DNA of 64,000 bases, from contig JANFNE010000042.1 of the NCBI GenBank assembly GCA_024867545.1, positions 186,001-250,000 of the forward strand, written 5' to 3'. Within the stretch, counting starts at the first letter, position 1, and each line of letters starts with the position of its first letter. This DNA is from Phytopythium helicoides. Taxonomy: Eukaryota > Oomycota > Peronosporomycetes > Pythiales > Pythiaceae. The translations under genes were made by a program, and so were the position numbers. Below the pieces are notes generated by a model, which was not told the DNA's origin, searched no databases, and saw only the letters and a list, made by a program, of their open reading frames with translations. Shown piece after piece: positions 9,725 to 21,331 of the stretch.

Positions 9725-10465
9725 TCGGATCACACTTGCAATCAGCAGTTGCTAGCATCTGCTCGTTATTGAATGTGTTGTGCTGGATAATATGAAGCCT
9801 AAGGGCTTGCAGTTCATGCTCACATGTTCGTCTCTCTACCAATTGCACAGCTTTCAAGATGCTGAGGAGCCTCCATCTGGATGGGCCATCGCTTGCATCG
9901 ACAAGCGGACGGCAGGGAGATTCTCATTCGCCAAAGACGAGACCGCCTCTGGATTGTGATCGGCTTGCTCGTTGAGGACGCGCCGCTCTGATCTGTCCAT
10001 ATGGTCGCCAAAGGCGCCATGAATCAAGCAAGTGCGAGTCACGCATGATGAGCCGGAGGGGCTCGACAGCGGTGCAACTTTACATCGAGGGCTGGTGACG
10101 CTAGCCTCCGATGGTTTTCACTATCATATCTGACTGTGGGGCGCTGCCATCCGTTGGGCCGTCGTCATTGCGAGCTCCTGTCTCTCGCCGCTCCGTCCTC
10201 TCGTTCTCATCATTTCCCGTGCCCTCCCATCGACTTGGCACATTACCAAGTGCATACTTGAAGTAGCATGTAGCGACAAGCAGCAAGCGACGGTCTCTCC
10301 CTTGCACCCCCGCTGGCTTGAGATTCAATCGATGCGCACCAGCTCTCCCTATCGTCAACACTTCCGAACTCGCTTCACCACAAAGAAGTCGGTTCGACAC
10401 CACACAGCGTCGCCCTCAGCCTCGAGACGAGGACGCACTGTACAACCAACTTGCAGCTCGCCAGG
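9725..10465. other. Intergenic, no gene seen
   Basis: This holds the 3' flank of the CD36-like gene and the 5' flank of the first repeat-rich secreted protein. Only short incidental frames occur. I see no inverted or tandem repeat. Confidence 0.5.
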
Positions 10466-12115
10466 ATGAAGGTCCTCTCGCTTGCCAAGCCCCTGCTCGC
10501 CGCGGCCCTCGCTGTGGCCGTTGCTGCTGCTGAGACCGACGTCTCGGTCTGCCGTGACGCTACCTACACGTTGTCTGATGACCGTGGCGCGATTTGCTCG
10601 GGAGCTGGAGCATCGCCTGCTGGCACGGCGTGCCCGGTTGCTGGTGATATTGCCACTGCCGACTGCCACCCGAGCCTTCCTTCGTACGACGGCTCTGAGT
10701 GTGTGGCGCCAGAGGACGCTCAGTGCGCCATTGTGACCGGAACGACCTGGGGATGCATCTTCCCTTCGCTTGGCTGCGGTTCCGTTCAGCCTGTGACCAA
10801 CTCCAGTACGCCGTGCCCAGGATCCACGCCAAGCCCGACTACCCTGTCCGGAACAGCGACGACGCCAAGCCCCACGACCCTCGGTGGCGCAAGTTCGACG
10901 CCGAGTCCGACTGCATTGTCTGGTGCGGGAGCTACCCCAAGCCCGACGACTCTGTCTGGATCGGGAGCAACTCCCAGTCCAACGACCCTGTCTGGATCGG
11001 GAGCGACTCCAAGCCCAACGACTCTGTCGGGAAATGGAGCAACTCCTAGCCCCACGACGCCTGGCGACTATGCAATGACGCCGTCATCGCCGTCGACCGG
11101 TACAAGTCCGAGCGCGACCACGACGCCGGGATCTACTCCAGCCCCGACAAATGTTAACGGTGCTTCGACGACGACCTCCCCATCGTCTGGATCCACACCT
11201 GCTTCCACAACCTCGGGTAGCTCACCATCGGCTGGATCACCGTCGTCTGGGGCCACCCCCACACCTTGCCCGGTGACGTCGCTCCCAGATACGACGACTG
11301 CACCATCAATTGGAGCGACCCCAACTCCCTGCCCGGTGACATCTCTTCCCGACACTACCACCGCGCCGTCGAGTAGTGCAACGCCAACGCCGTGCCCAGT
11401 AACGTCTTTGCCAGACACCACCGCCGCGCCTTCGACTGGAGCGACACCAACTCCCTGCCCGGTGACGTCCCTTCCCGACACTACGAGTGCTCCATCGAGT
11501 GGAGCTACTCCCACGCCGTGCCCTGTGACCTCCCTCCCGGATACTACGAGCACGCCTTCAAGTGGAGCTACCCCAACTCCCTGCCCGGTGACGTCTCTTC
11601 CCGACACTACCACCGCGCCATCGAGTGGAGCTACACCTACGCCGTGCCCGGTGACGTCTTTGCCGGACACCACCACTGCGCCATCGAGTGGAGCTACCCC
11701 AACTCCCTGCCCGGTGACGTCTCTTCCCGACACTACCACCGCGCCATCGAGTGGAGCTACACCTACGCCGTGCCCGGTGACGTCTTTGCCGGACACCACC
11801 ACCGCGCCATCTAGTGGAGCAACTCCTACGCCATGCCCGGTGACCTCCCTTCCGGACACCACTGAGGCCCCTTCGGCAGGCTCTACCCCAACGCCGTGCC
11901 CGATTACCTCACGGCCCGATACTACGAGTTCTCCAGTCACTCCGACCCCGTGCCCTGTCACATCCAGGCCTGATACGACGGATTCTCCGGCAACTCCGAC
12001 GCCATGCCCAGTGACCTCGCGACCGGATACTACGGAAGCTCCGGTGACCCCTACTCCGTGCCCCGTGACCTCGCGACCGGACACCACGGACCCTCCTTCG
12101 GCAACGGTCTACTAA
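10466..12115 (+). CDS. Secreted mucin-like repeat protein A (Cys module plus [14 protein letters not shown] repeats)
   Basis: I chose the ATG at 10466 because it opens directly into a signal peptide ([20 protein letters not shown], cleavage near AAA-ET). The next 75 residues form a compact Cys-rich module, from [16 protein letters not shown] to [11 protein letters not shown], shared with the two genes that follow. The rest is Thr/Ser/Pro-rich: first short PSPTTLSG units, then a 21-residue repeat built on [15 protein letters not shown], about ten times, then SRPDTT variants. Each repeat carries one Cys. The layout resembles oomycete mucin-like and cyst-germination acidic-repeat (Car) proteins, secreted and probably O-glycosylated. 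A cell-surface or mucilage role is an inference. There is no membrane anchor at the C-terminus. Confidence 0.85.
   Translation: MKVLSLAKPLLAAALAVAVAAAETDVSVCRDATYTLSDDRGAICSGAGASPAGTACPVAGDIATADCHPSLPSYDGSECVAPEDAQCAIVTGTTWGCIFPSLGCGSVQPVTNSSTPCPGSTPSPTTLSGTATTPSPTTLGGASSTPSPTALSGAGATPSPTTLSGSGATPSPTTLSGSGATPSPTTLSGNGATPSPTTPGDYAMTPSSPSTGTSPSATTTPGSTPAPTNVNGASTTTSPSSGSTPASTTSGSSPSAGSPSSGATPTPCPVTSLPDTTTAPSIGATPTPCPVTSLPDTTTAPSSSATPTPCPVTSLPDTTAAPSTGATPTPCPVTSLPDTTSAPSSGATPTPCPVTSLPDTTSTPSSGATPTPCPVTSLPDTTTAPSSGATPTPCPVTSLPDTTTAPSSGATPTPCPVTSLPDTTTAPSSGATPTPCPVTSLPDTTTAPSSGATPTPCPVTSLPDTTEAPSAGSTPTPCPITSRPDTTSSPVTPTPCPVTSRPDTTDSPATPTPCPVTSRPDTTEAPVTPTPCPVTSRPDTTDPPSATVY
11240..12105 (+). repeat. 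63-bp coding minisatellite in mucin-like gene A
   Basis: Tandem units of about 63 bp encode [21 protein letters not shown] and close variants, shortening to about 48-bp units towards the end. Some neighbouring units are nearly identical in DNA, for example around 11570-11690 and 11690-11810, which indicates recent unit duplication. Confidence 0.88.
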
Positions 12116-12298
12116 GCGCGGGGTTTGGTAGCCTGCTTTGCCATGTAGACTGGGATTGAATCCAGTTTTGTGCTCATAATAGGACGGTCTAGCATTCGTG
12201 CTTGACAACTTTGTCATGGGTCAATGTCATGAGTTTGGTTTGCATCGTTTGCTCGGAAGATGTGGAAAGCCGAACTCATTTTTCAAAAGCGAAAAAGT

Positions 12299-12422
12299 CA
12301 TGTCAGTCAGCGCGTCAAATTACTTTCTTCGTCAAGCCACTTCGGCTTCTCTTGGGACTTACCTGTACAAAACTCTTGGGTAAAAAGTGGCTTGACAAGG
12401 AAAGTGATTTGTCCTCGACATG
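12299..12422. repeat. Palindromic element of about 125 bp (MITE-like hairpin)
   Basis: CAAATTACTTTCTTCGTCAA and the following GCCACT pair with AGTGGCTTGACAAGGAAAGT and the following GATTTG. The imperfect arms extend to CATGTC/GACATG at the outside. The arms are about 40 bases and the loop about 40. It lies between mucin-like genes A and B and could be a small foldback transposon or a structured RNA. No coding frame is apparent. Confidence 0.7.
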
Positions 12423-12753
12423 ACGACAAGTCATGCAAAGTTGCCGAATGTGACGAGGCATCACTCGACACTTGAGCGGTCAACCAACCACTCAAAAAAA
12501 GTTTGTTGCTCTCTATGGTGCAGCCCGCCCAATCCGTGCAATCATATATGATTTTGGTCCGACATGCATCAGCTTGGCACCTTGATCTGTCCACCGCTTG
12601 CTGGACGCTGCCTTGACTGCATCTTTTCTAGTGTCTCGATGCTCACACCCCACTCTCGGAATCTCTCCGCACCGACCAAGTCGGTACCTTTTGGCTCTTC
12701 TCCAGGGCTCCTTCTGGAGCTTCTATTGGCCAACTCAACCAGCTCCTGGTAAC

Positions 12754-14328
12754 ATGAAGGTCGTGGCGATCGCAGAGCGCCTCCTTGCTGCAGTTCTGTT
12801 TTCCGTGTTCGCCGCGGTCCTCGGAGTCGCCGTCGTCGCCGCTGACTCGGACATTTCCGTCTGCCGCGATGCGACCTACACCCTCTCCGACGCTCGAGGA
12901 GCAATTTGTGCTGGGGCTGGAGGCGCTCCGGTTGGCATGGCATGCCCTGTGAAGGGCGACATCGCAACGGCTGACTGCAACCCATACCTGCCTTCTTACA
13001 ATGGATCTCGATGCGTCGCGACCGAAAGCGCAGTGTGTTCACTCGTGACTGATTCGACATGGGGGTGTATCTTCCCGTCGATCGGATGCCCTACGTCTCC
13101 TAGTGCGGGAACCACCAATCTCACCTTTTCGGGGCTGCCGGACTCTGAAGATTCGGCGTCGACAGTTTCGCCAGTGGGTTCGAATGGTGGTTCTGAACAA
13201 ACCTCGGCACCTTGTGCGACTTCTCCAAGTGGCGCGCCTTCGATGAACTCTTCCGTGACGACAGCGCCAACGCCTTCGATCTCTACAACTACCACTCCTT
13301 CATCTGACTCGAGCTCAGCGGAAGGCCCGAGTTCTGCGGATGGAACTTCCCCTTCTCCATGCCCGGTTTTCTCGCAAGACACTACGAGCACGCCTTGTAG
13401 CACTTCGACGCCGGCTCCATGCCCGGTTTTCCCGCAAGACGCTACAAGCGCGGCATCGAGCAGCGTGACTCCTTCTCCGTGCCCGGTCACTTCGAGACCC
13501 GATATCCCCGAGACGCCGACTCCGTGCCCGGTCACTTCGAGACCTGACATTCCTGAAACGCCAACTCCGTGTCCAGTAACCTCTCGTCCTGATGTGAACA
13601 TCTCGACAATTGATACCACCCTGACTCCGTCTCTCGAGGTGAACGCAACAGCCAACGCAACTATCGACTGCACCCCGACGCCTCTACCTGATGCGAATGC
13701 GACTACCAACGTCACCGATGCACCGATCGAGCTCCCAGACGTGAACGCAACAGCCAACGCAACTATCGACTGCACCCCGACGCCTCTACCTGATGTGAAT
13801 GCGACTACCAACGTCACCGATGCACCGACACTCCTGCCTGACACGAACACGACGATTGAAGTTACTTCGGTGCCCGATGTGAATGCGACTACCAACGTTA
13901 CCGACGCACCGACACTCCTGCCTGACACGAACACGACGATTGAAGTTACTTCGGTGCCCGATGTGAATGTGACTGCCAACGTTACCGACGCACCGATCCC
14001 GCTGTTAGAGACCAACGTGACTAGTGCGCCGTGCAATGCAACCACGAACACGACGGTTTTCCCTTCACTGCCACAAGTGAACTCGACAACTAACTTTACG
14101 ATTTCGCTCCCGATTCCTAGAATGAATTCTACTCAGAATTCAACCGCTATGCTGCTACCTGCTGGAGTGAACTTGACGGTAAACAACAACGATATGCCAA
14201 ACAACAACGGAACGAGGAATTCGATAATCTTGCCGCTTCCTAACCCACCGATGGGGAACATGTCGGGGAACGCATCCACTAACTCGACACGTACGCCGGC
14301 CGTGAATCCTGACCGCCTTCGTCGATAA
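12754..14328 (+). CDS. Secreted mucin-like repeat protein B
   Basis: The ATG at 12754 opens a signal peptide ([20 protein letters not shown], ending near AVVAA). In-frame ATGs upstream would push the signal peptide inside, so I prefer this start; length is 524 residues. The Cys module follows ([16 protein letters not shown] through [10 protein letters not shown]). The Thr/Ser/Pro-rich tail has PSPCPV and [13 protein letters not shown] units like gene A. It then turns into Asn-rich segments ([18 protein letters not shown] and [17 protein letters not shown]) full of N-x-T sequons. It is thus a hybrid between the repeat styles of genes A and C. Probably a heavily N- and O-glycosylated secreted surface protein. 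Confidence 0.83.
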   Translation: MKVVAIAERLLAAVLFSVFAAVLGVAVVAADSDISVCRDATYTLSDARGAICAGAGGAPVGMACPVKGDIATADCNPYLPSYNGSRCVATESAVCSLVTDSTWGCIFPSIGCPTSPSAGTTNLTFSGLPDSEDSASTVSPVGSNGGSEQTSAPCATSPSGAPSMNSSVTTAPTPSISTTTTPSSDSSSAEGPSSADGTSPSPCPVFSQDTTSTPCSTSTPAPCPVFPQDATSAASSSVTPSPCPVTSRPDIPETPTPCPVTSRPDIPETPTPCPVTSRPDVNISTIDTTLTPSLEVNATANATIDCTPTPLPDANATTNVTDAPIELPDVNATANATIDCTPTPLPDVNATTNVTDAPTLLPDTNTTIEVTSVPDVNATTNVTDAPTLLPDTNTTIEVTSVPDVNVTANVTDAPIPLLETNVTSAPCNATTNTTVFPSLPQVNSTTNFTISLPIPRMNSTQNSTAMLLPAGVNLTVNNNDMPNNNGTRNSIILPLPNPPMGNMSGNASTNSTRTPAVNPDRLRR

Positions 14329-15942
14329 AGGACAACTCAGAGAAATCCACTAAGCCCTTCAATGGAAGAGGGCTACTCAATATAGCGTTTCGCTTCAACA
14401 CTAAACACAAACTAAGATCTTGCGCATTGATTTCAGGTTGCTCGCTTGGATGTTAGCCAGAAGTCGGGTGTGTTATGAATGAAACTCAAGACAGTAAGGC
14501 AAATGCCCACAAATGTTGTTGCTATTTCGCCAAATATCACAAGAGCTGTAAACGTGAGCCTCTCATGAAATAATTTCTATCACAAAATCATGAGTTCGCT
14601 GTACAGTATGGCGCTACACGTAGGGCTAATTCACCATCTCCAAGACAAGCGAGATTACATTTTGAAAACCAGAATTATCGTACAAAACGAGAAAAAAGAG
14701 GAGCGAAGCAAAAGCAAGAGTCCACACAGGCTCATCTTCTGATTTCGACGATCAAGTTAATCGTTCCGGTGTTTGTCATGATCGTTTTGACCCTCGCAAT
14801 GCTTCATTTGATCCGTTTGATCTGATTAGGCTGATTTGGATCGGATTGATAAAACAAATAGTGAAAAAACTGACTGAATCTGTCTGCGATTTTCTCCAAT
14901 ACGTTCCTGATCAGATTCCAGCTAGTCAAGCTTCAGAGATGAAGTTCAGCAACTCATAGCAGGCGCAAAAGAGTAGCGATCCGTTAGCCTACGCGCGAGA
15001 AATTCAATGGCTAGTTCTGTACAAACAAGTTTACCACCCGTGTCACTGGCACAAGCTTCATAAAGATTAGTGCTGGAACCATTCATTCGAAGAATTTAGC
15101 TCAAGTTTGCGAGTGCGACGCGATTGTCGAAGTAAATGCTCGAGTGATCGGTATTCACGATGCACACGAGGCAGTCTGCAGCCACCCAACAACCAAGTCG
15201 TGGGTTGCGTGCTTGCGGCTGCAGTTGGTCGGCAAAGCCGCGCTGGCTACAGCGCCACCGATGTGTGAATGCCTCAGCAGGCTGCGTATCGCGTCTCTGA
15301 AAGCAAATGCTGCATGACCCACGCACCTGCAATTTTGCGCCGCAATCTCATTCCAGGTCCACTTCATCAGCTGCCGAGTTATATCTTATGAAGTGAGCCC
15401 ACGGGCTCATGCGCTCCCCCGAGGTCGATGATTGGCTTTACCGTCGCCATTGCATCCGAGAAGGCTATGGAGAGCTGCAGGGATGCGTTCGTGTTGGAAT
15501 GGATGCCGTTGACTGGTTGGTCACATCTTCATGTGGACCCCACGTTTTCATTAGGTGTTTTTCGTTCAAAAGTGTTAAATTGCCTATTTAAACATTTTAC
15601 ATTACATATTTATACGAAGAGAAAAGTAACATCCTAAAAGTAACATAAACTCACCTAATCTAGGATGCCTAATCAAGGAATGATTTTCAGTGATTCGTTC
15701 TGAACGCAAAAGTGATTTGGCGGATGGAGTTGCATTCGAGGGTGGTCACAATGCTGGTGCAGTGATGAGATATCTAATTTTTCGCGCTTCAACGTGCCCC
15801 GAGTGGCTTCACATGGTCTTCAATGGTGGCTAGACCAAGGTAGTGGCTCAAGGGGATCCTCTGTGTGATGAAGAGCTTCATAAGGGAATGGTTGAACCAG
15901 CTTTCTGGCATGAACAGCGACCTGCCTCCACGCCCTGGAGTT
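14329..15942. other. About 1.6 kb without a recognisable gene
   Basis: The sequence is moderately AT-rich, especially 14480-14900 and 15540-15670. Only short frames occur, none resembling a known protein. A weak inverted pair (ATTAGGTG near 15550, CACCTAAT near 15652) brackets an AT-rich core. I cannot tell whether this is a decayed MITE. Confidence 0.4.
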
Positions 15943-15960
15943 TGATCATTCTCCAATTCG
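15943..15960 (+). promoter_or_regulatory. Oomycete initiator-like element of mucin-like gene C
   Basis: TGATCATTCTCCAATTCG matches the oomycete initiator consensus (TCATTYBNCAWTT) closely and lies about 100 bases before the ATG at 16060, a typical distance. It is the best core-promoter match I noticed in the window. Confidence 0.5.
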
Positions 15961-16059
15961 CGCTCTTGCCATCAAGTTCGCTTCGGCTCCCAATCGAAGC
16001 CTCCTCTCCTCCAGTCTTCACCAACCTCTCGCCCAAGCTTCCACTTCTCGCTGGACCCG

Positions 16060-19000
16060 ATGCTGCTCGCCGTCGCTGAGCGCCTTCTGGCCGCTGTGCT
16101 CTTCAGCGTCTTTGCTGCCATTCTCGGCATTGCTGTTGTCGCTGCTGACTCGGACATCTCCGTCTGCCACGATGCGACCTACACGCTCTCCGATGTGCGC
16201 GGACCGATTTGTTCTGGTGCTGGTGAATTTCCTGCTGGCACTGCGTGCCCTCTCAAGGGCGATATCGCAACGGCCGACTGTCACCCATATCTTCCGTCGT
16301 ACGAGATATCTCGATGTGTGGCCCAAGAAGATGCTGAGTGCGCGATTGTGACTGGCACGACGTGGGGGTGCGTATTCCCAACGATCGGCTGCCAGGATGC
16401 CAAGCCGTTGAGCCCCTCCACTCCGTCCGAAAAGAACTCTGCCCCAATCGTTAGCGCACCAGCCCCGACAAGCATTACAGCACCATCAACTTCCCCCTCG
16501 GCAGCAACTCCTGCCCCTTCCACTCTCTCATCCGATCCTACTTCGTCATCAAGTTTCGCTCCGTCGACATCTTCGAGTTCCTCGAGAAGCACTCCTTCGC
16601 CGACAGCATGGTCGGCTGGTGCTTCACCGTTGCCTGGAATAACGCCGAGCCCGACAACCTTGCTGATGCACGCTCCAGGGTCTTCCTCAAGCACGGTGCC
16701 AACCCCAAATCCGACAACGACAATCCCACGTGCTTCAGCCCAACCAGTTTCGACGACGCCTTGCCCCGTGTCCTCTCATCCTGGCTCATCTGTGACTTCT
16801 CCTCCGTATCCTCCGATGTCAGATCCACACACTAGCGGGCCTACTTCTAGACCAGCTAGTACTCCACGCCAGACTTCGTCGAGTGGGAATTCATCAACCC
16901 AGGCTCCGGCTCCAGCTACGCTATCTCCGTGCCTAACACCTACTCTGGTACCGACCTCCGACAACAACGCCACCGTGGTACCCGCCCCGATACCAGACGA
17001 CTGCAACACAACAGTTACGCCAACTTTGTTTCCTGACAACGGCGCCACCGTGATACCAGCACCGATCCAGGATGATTGCAATACCACATTCACGCCAACT
17101 CCGATTCCCGATGTCAATGTGACTGAAGAACCGACTCCGATTCCAGACGTCAATGTGACTGAAGAACCGACTCCGATTCCCGACGTCAATGTGACTGAAG
17201 AACCGACTCCGATCCCCGGCGTCAATGTGACTGAGGAGCCGACTCCGATTCCCGATGTCAATGTGACTGAAGAACCGACTCCGATCCCCGATGTCAATGT
17301 GACTGAAGAACCGACACCGATTCCCGATGTCAATGTGACTGAAGAACCGACTCCGATTCCCGATGTCAATGTGACTGAAGAACCGACTCCGATCCCCGAT
17401 GTCAATGTGACTGAAGAACCGACACCGATTCCCGACGTCAATGTGACTGAAGAACCGACTCCGATTCCCGACGTCAATGTGACTGAAGAACCGACACCGA
17501 TTCCAGACGTCAATGTGACTGAAGAACCGACTCCGATTCCCGACGTCAATGTGACTGAAGAACCGACTCCGATCCCCGGCGTCAATGTGACTGAAGAACC
17601 GACTCCGATTCCCGATGTCAATGTGACTGAAGAACCGACTCCGATCCCCGGCGTCGAGCCAACGCCGATTCCCGATGTCAATGTGACTGAAGAACCGACT
17701 CCGATTCCAGACGTCAATGTGACTGAAGAACCGACTCCGATTCCCGACGTCAATGTGACTGAGGAGCCAACGCCGATTCCAGACGTCAATGTGACTGAAG
17801 AACCGACTCCGATCCCCGGCGTCAATGTGACTGAGGAGCCAACGCCGATTCCCGATGTCAATGTGACTGAAGAACCGACTCCGATCCCCGACGTCAATGT
17901 GACTGAAGAACCGACTCCGATCCCCGGCGTCGAGCCAACGCCGATTCCCGATGTCAATGTGACTGAAGAACCGACTCCGATTCCAGACGTCAATGTGACT
18001 GAAGAACCGACTCCGATTCCCGACGTCAATGTGACTGAAGAACCGACTCCGATCCCCGGCGTCAATGTGACTGAAGAACCGACTCCGATTCCCGATGTCA
18101 ATGTGACTGAAGAACCGACTCCGATCCCCGGCGTCGAGCCAACGCCGATTCCCGATGTCAATGTGACTGAAGAACCGACTCCGATTCCAGACGTCAATGT
18201 GACTGAAGAACCGACTCCGATTCCCGACGTCAATGTGACTGAGGAGCCAACGCCGATTCCAGACGTCAATGTGACTGAAGAACCGACTCCGATCCCCGGC
18301 GTCAATGTGACTGAGGAGCCAACGCCGATTCCCGATGTCAATGTGACTGAAGAACCGACTCCGATCCCCGACGTCAATGTGACTGAAGAACCGACTCCGA
18401 TCCCCGGCGTCGAGCCAACGCCGATTCCCGATGTCAATGTGACTGAAGAACCGACTCCGATTCCAGACGTCAATGTGACTGAAGAACCGACTCCGATTCC
18501 CGACGTCAATGTGACTGAAGAACCGACTCCGATCCCCGGCGTCAATGTGACTGAAGAACCGACTCCGATTCCCGATGTCAATGTGACTGAAGAACCGACT
18601 CCGATCCCCGGCGTCAATGTGACTGAAGAACCGACACCGATTCCCGATGTCAATGTGACTGAAGAACCGACTCCGATCCCCGGCGTCAATGTGACTGAAG
18701 AACCGACTCCGATCCCCGATGTCAATGTGACTGAAGAACCGACACCGATTCCCGACGTCAATGTGACTGAAGAACCGACTCCGATTCCCGACGTCAATGT
18801 GACTGAAGAACCGACACCGATTCCAGACGTCAATGTGACTGAAGAACCGACTCCGATTCCCGACGTCAATGTGACTGAAGAACCGACTCCGATCCCCGGC
18901 GTCAATGTGACTGAAGAACCGACTCCGATTCCCGATGTCAATGTGACTGAAGAACCGACTCCGATCCCCGGCGTCGAGCCAACGCCGATTCCCGATGTCA

Positions 19001-20961
19001 ATGTGACTGAAGAACCGACACCGATTCCAGACGTCAATGTGACTGAAGAACCGACTCCGATTCCCGACGTCAATGTGACTGAAGAACCGACTCCGATTCC
19101 CGACGTCAATGTGACTGAAGAACCGACTCCGATCCCCGGCGTCAATGTGACTGAAGAACCGACTCCGATTCCCGATGTCAATGTGACTGAAGAACCGACT
19201 CCGATCCCCGGCGTCAATGTGACTGAAGAACCGACACCGATTCCCGATGTCAATGTGACTGAAGAACCGACTCCGATCCCCGGCGTCAATGTGACTGAAG
19301 AACCGACTCCGATCCCCGATGTCAATGTGACTGAAGAACCGACACCGATTCCCGACGTCAATGTGACTGAAGAACCGACTCCGATTCCCGACGTCAATGT
19401 GACTGAAGAACCGACACCGATTCCAGACGTCAATGTGACTGAAGAACCGACTCCGATTCCCGACGTCAATGTGACTGAAGAACCGACTCCGATCCCCGGC
19501 GTCAATGTGACTGAAGAACCGACTCCGATTCCCGATGTCAATGTGACTGAAGAACCGACTCCGATCCCCGGCGTCGAGCCAACGCCGATTCCCGATGTCA
19601 ATGTGACTGAAGAACCGACTCCGATTCCAGACGTCAATGTGACTGAAGAACCGACTCCGATTCCCGACGTCAATGTGACTGAGGAGCCAACGCCGATTCC
19701 AGACGTCAATGTGACTGAAGAACCGACTCCGATCCCCGGCGTCAATGTGACTGAAGAACCGACTCCGATCCCCGGCGTCGAGCCAACGCCGATTCCCGAT
19801 GTCAATGTGACTGAAGAACCGACTCCGATTCCAGACGTCAATGTGACTGAAGAACCGACTCCGATTCCCGACGTCAATGTGACTGAAGAACCGACTCCGA
19901 TCCCCGGCGTCAATGTGACTGAAGAACCGACTCCGATTCCCGATGTCAATGTGACTGAAGAACCGACTCCGATCCCCGGCGTCAATGTGACTGAAGAACC
20001 GACACCGATTCCCGATGTCAATGTGACTGAAGAACCGACACCGATTCCAGACGTCAATGTGACTGAAGAACCGACTCCGATTCCCGACGTCAATGTGACT
20101 GAAGAACCGACTCCGATCCCCGGCGTCAATGTGACTGAAGAACCGACTCCGATTCCCGATGTCAATGTGACTGAAGAACCGACTCCGATCCCCGGCGTCG
20201 AGCCAACGCCGATTCCCGATGTCAATGTGACTGAAGAACCGACTCCGATTCCAGACGTCAATGTGACTGAAGAACCGACTCCGATTCCCGACGTCAATGT
20301 GACTGAGGAGCCAACGCCGATTCCAGACGTCAATGTGACTGAAGAACCGACTCCGATCCCCGGCGTCAATGTGACTGAGGAGCCAACGCCGATTCCCGAT
20401 GTCAATGTGACTGAAGAACCGACTCCGATCCCCGACGTCAATGTGACTGAAGAACCGACTCCGATCCCCGGCGTCGAGCCAACGCCGATTCCCGATGTCA
20501 ATGTGACTGAAGAACCGACTCCGATTCCAGACGTCAATGTGACTGAAGAACCGACTCCGATTCCCGACGTCAATGTGACTGAGGAGCCAACGCCGATTCC
20601 AGACGTCAATGTGACTGAAGAACCGACTCCGATCCCCGGCGTCAATGTGACTGAGGAGCCAACGCCGATTCCCGATGTCAATGTGACTGAAGAACCGACT
20701 CCGATCCCCGACGTCAATGTCACTGAGGGTCCGACTCCGATCTCCAATAGTAATGCTACTTCTACGACAGCCCCAATTTCACAACCAAACGCGACAGTTC
20801 CAATATCGAACACCTCGGCACCTGCACAGACATCGAACGCTACAACTCCGACGACGCTACCAAATGCAACTCTACCAACCGCCAACACGACCGCACCGAC
20901 CTCTACTCCTACCCCGGTGGCGACCAATCCCTCAGTTTATCGATTCCTCCGCAGGTTGTGA
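16060..20961 (+). CDS. Giant secreted repeat protein C with about 100 [12 protein letters not shown] units
   Basis: This is one uninterrupted frame of 1633 residues. It starts with a signal peptide ([20 protein letters not shown], ending near VVAA) and the same Cys module as genes A and B ([16 protein letters not shown] to [10 protein letters not shown]). A Ser/Thr/Pro-rich linker runs to about residue 340. Residues 348-1560 are a 12-residue repeat, [12 protein letters not shown] or [12 protein letters not shown]. Every unit carries an NVT glycosylation sequon, two acidic residues and three prolines. Some units lack NVTE and give [10 protein letters not shown] non-repeated Asn/Thr-rich tail ends in FLRRL. 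The acidic Pro-rich repeats recall oomycete Car proteins of germinating cysts, though the repeat differs from their TTYAPTEE. Role in surface mucilage or adhesion is inferred. Confidence 0.88.
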   Translation: MLLAVAERLLAAVLFSVFAAILGIAVVAADSDISVCHDATYTLSDVRGPICSGAGEFPAGTACPLKGDIATADCHPYLPSYEISRCVAQEDAECAIVTGTTWGCVFPTIGCQDAKPLSPSTPSEKNSAPIVSAPAPTSITAPSTSPSAATPAPSTLSSDPTSSSSFAPSTSSSSSRSTPSPTAWSAGASPLPGITPSPTTLLMHAPGSSSSTVPTPNPTTTIPRASAQPVSTTPCPVSSHPGSSVTSPPYPPMSDPHTSGPTSRPASTPRQTSSSGNSSTQAPAPATLSPCLTPTLVPTSDNNATVVPAPIPDDCNTTVTPTLFPDNGATVIPAPIQDDCNTTFTPTPIPDVNVTEEPTPIPDVNVTEEPTPIPDVNVTEEPTPIPGVNVTEEPTPIPDVNVTEEPTPIPDVNVTEEPTPIPDVNVTEEPTPIPDVNVTEEPTPIPDVNVTEEPTPIPDVNVTEEPTPIPDVNVTEEPTPIPDVNVTEEPTPIPDVNVTEEPTPIPGVNVTEEPTPIPDVNVTEEPTPIPGVEPTPIPDVNVTEEPTPIPDVNVTEEPTPIPDVNVTEEPTPIPDVNVTEEPTPIPGVNVTEEPTPIPDVNVTEEPTPIPDVNVTEEPTPIPGVEPTPIPDVNVTEEPTPIPDVNVTEEPTPIPDVNVTEEPTPIPGVNVTEEPTPIPDVNVTEEPTPIPGVEPTPIPDVNVTEEPTPIPDVNVTEEPTPIPDVNVTEEPTPIPDVNVTEEPTPIPGVNVTEEPTPIPDVNVTEEPTPIPDVNVTEEPTPIPGVEPTPIPDVNVTEEPTPIPDVNVTEEPTPIPDVNVTEEPTPIPGVNVTEEPTPIPDVNVTEEPTPIPGVNVTEEPTPIPDVNVTEEPTPIPGVNVTEEPTPIPDVNVTEEPTPIPDVNVTEEPTPIPDVNVTEEPTPIPDVNVTEEPTPIPDVNVTEEPTPIPGVNVTEEPTPIPDVNVTEEPTPIPGVEPTPIPDVNVTEEPTPIPDVNVTEEPTPIPDVNVTEEPTPIPDVNVTEEPTPIPGVNVTEEPTPIPDVNVTEEPTPIPGVNVTEEPTPIPDVNVTEEPTPIPGVNVTEEPTPIPDVNVTEEPTPIPDVNVTEEPTPIPDVNVTEEPTPIPDVNVTEEPTPIPDVNVTEEPTPIPGVNVTEEPTPIPDVNVTEEPTPIPGVEPTPIPDVNVTEEPTPIPDVNVTEEPTPIPDVNVTEEPTPIPDVNVTEEPTPIPGVNVTEEPTPIPGVEPTPIPDVNVTEEPTPIPDVNVTEEPTPIPDVNVTEEPTPIPGVNVTEEPTPIPDVNVTEEPTPIPGVNVTEEPTPIPDVNVTEEPTPIPDVNVTEEPTPIPDVNVTEEPTPIPGVNVTEEPTPIPDVNVTEEPTPIPGVEPTPIPDVNVTEEPTPIPDVNVTEEPTPIPDVNVTEEPTPIPDVNVTEEPTPIPGVNVTEEPTPIPDVNVTEEPTPIPDVNVTEEPTPIPGVEPTPIPDVNVTEEPTPIPDVNVTEEPTPIPDVNVTEEPTPIPDVNVTEEPTPIPGVNVTEEPTPIPDVNVTEEPTPIPDVNVTEGPTPISNSNATSTTAPISQPNATVPISNTSAPAQTSNATTPTTLPNATLPTANTTAPTSTPTPVATNPSVYRFLRRL
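17100..20735 (+). repeat. 36-bp coding minisatellite with higher-order duplications
   Basis: About 100 tandem 36-bp units with consensus CCGATTCCCGATGTCAATGT followed by GACTGAAGAACCGACT. They vary at a few synonymous sites and at the D/G codon. Larger blocks are duplicated: 17641-18120 repeats exactly at 18121-18600, and about 18481-19014 repeats at 19081-19614. All length changes keep the reading frame, as expected under selection for an intact protein. Array length is probably polymorphic between isolates. Confidence 0.95.
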
Positions 20962-21331
20962 TGATGTCCCGAACTACAGCTGTGCTCTCTTGATAGGTAG
21001 AAAAGTTTGCATGACACCTGCATGTTTGTTGAAAATGAAGAGAATATATGGACTTGCATTTCATGGCACCAAGCTGCAGTGAAACATCCCCTCATCACAC
21101 GCCCGTTCGAAGAGCTTCTCGTAGATAGTTCGATAACGCGCCATGAACGGAGCAAAGCCACTTTTCCAAATCCTCGGCATCGCCTTCAACAAGTAGTCTG
21201 TATCTATCAATTACATCCGTGTCGTTACTCATATGTCCTAATGACCACCCCCGCCGCTGTCTCATCTTGCTATCCACCACCTTTGCAAATCACTTTTCGA
21301 CCCAGCGCCATCATCACTCGAAGCGTCCGCC
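20962..21331. other. Intergenic, no gene seen
   Basis: 3' flank of the giant repeat gene and 5' flank of the membrane-protein gene. CACTTTTCGACC, 30-40 bases before the ATG at 21332, loosely resembles an initiator. Confidence 0.4.

Noticed and set aside
11068..12087. A 339-codon minus-strand frame opposite mucin-like gene A
   Set aside because: Same cause: a repeat length divisible by three. The Val/Gly/Ser repeats mirror the coding strand and there is no independent support.
17100..20735. CRISPR-like regular repeat pattern
   Set aside because: The 36-bp units are contiguous without spacers, stay in frame and encode a secreted protein in a eukaryotic context.
16776..20927. A 1383-codon open frame on the minus strand across the giant repeat gene
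   Set aside because: It arises because the 36-bp unit is a multiple of three and contains no minus-strand stop in that phase. The plus frame has the signal peptide and shared Cys module.
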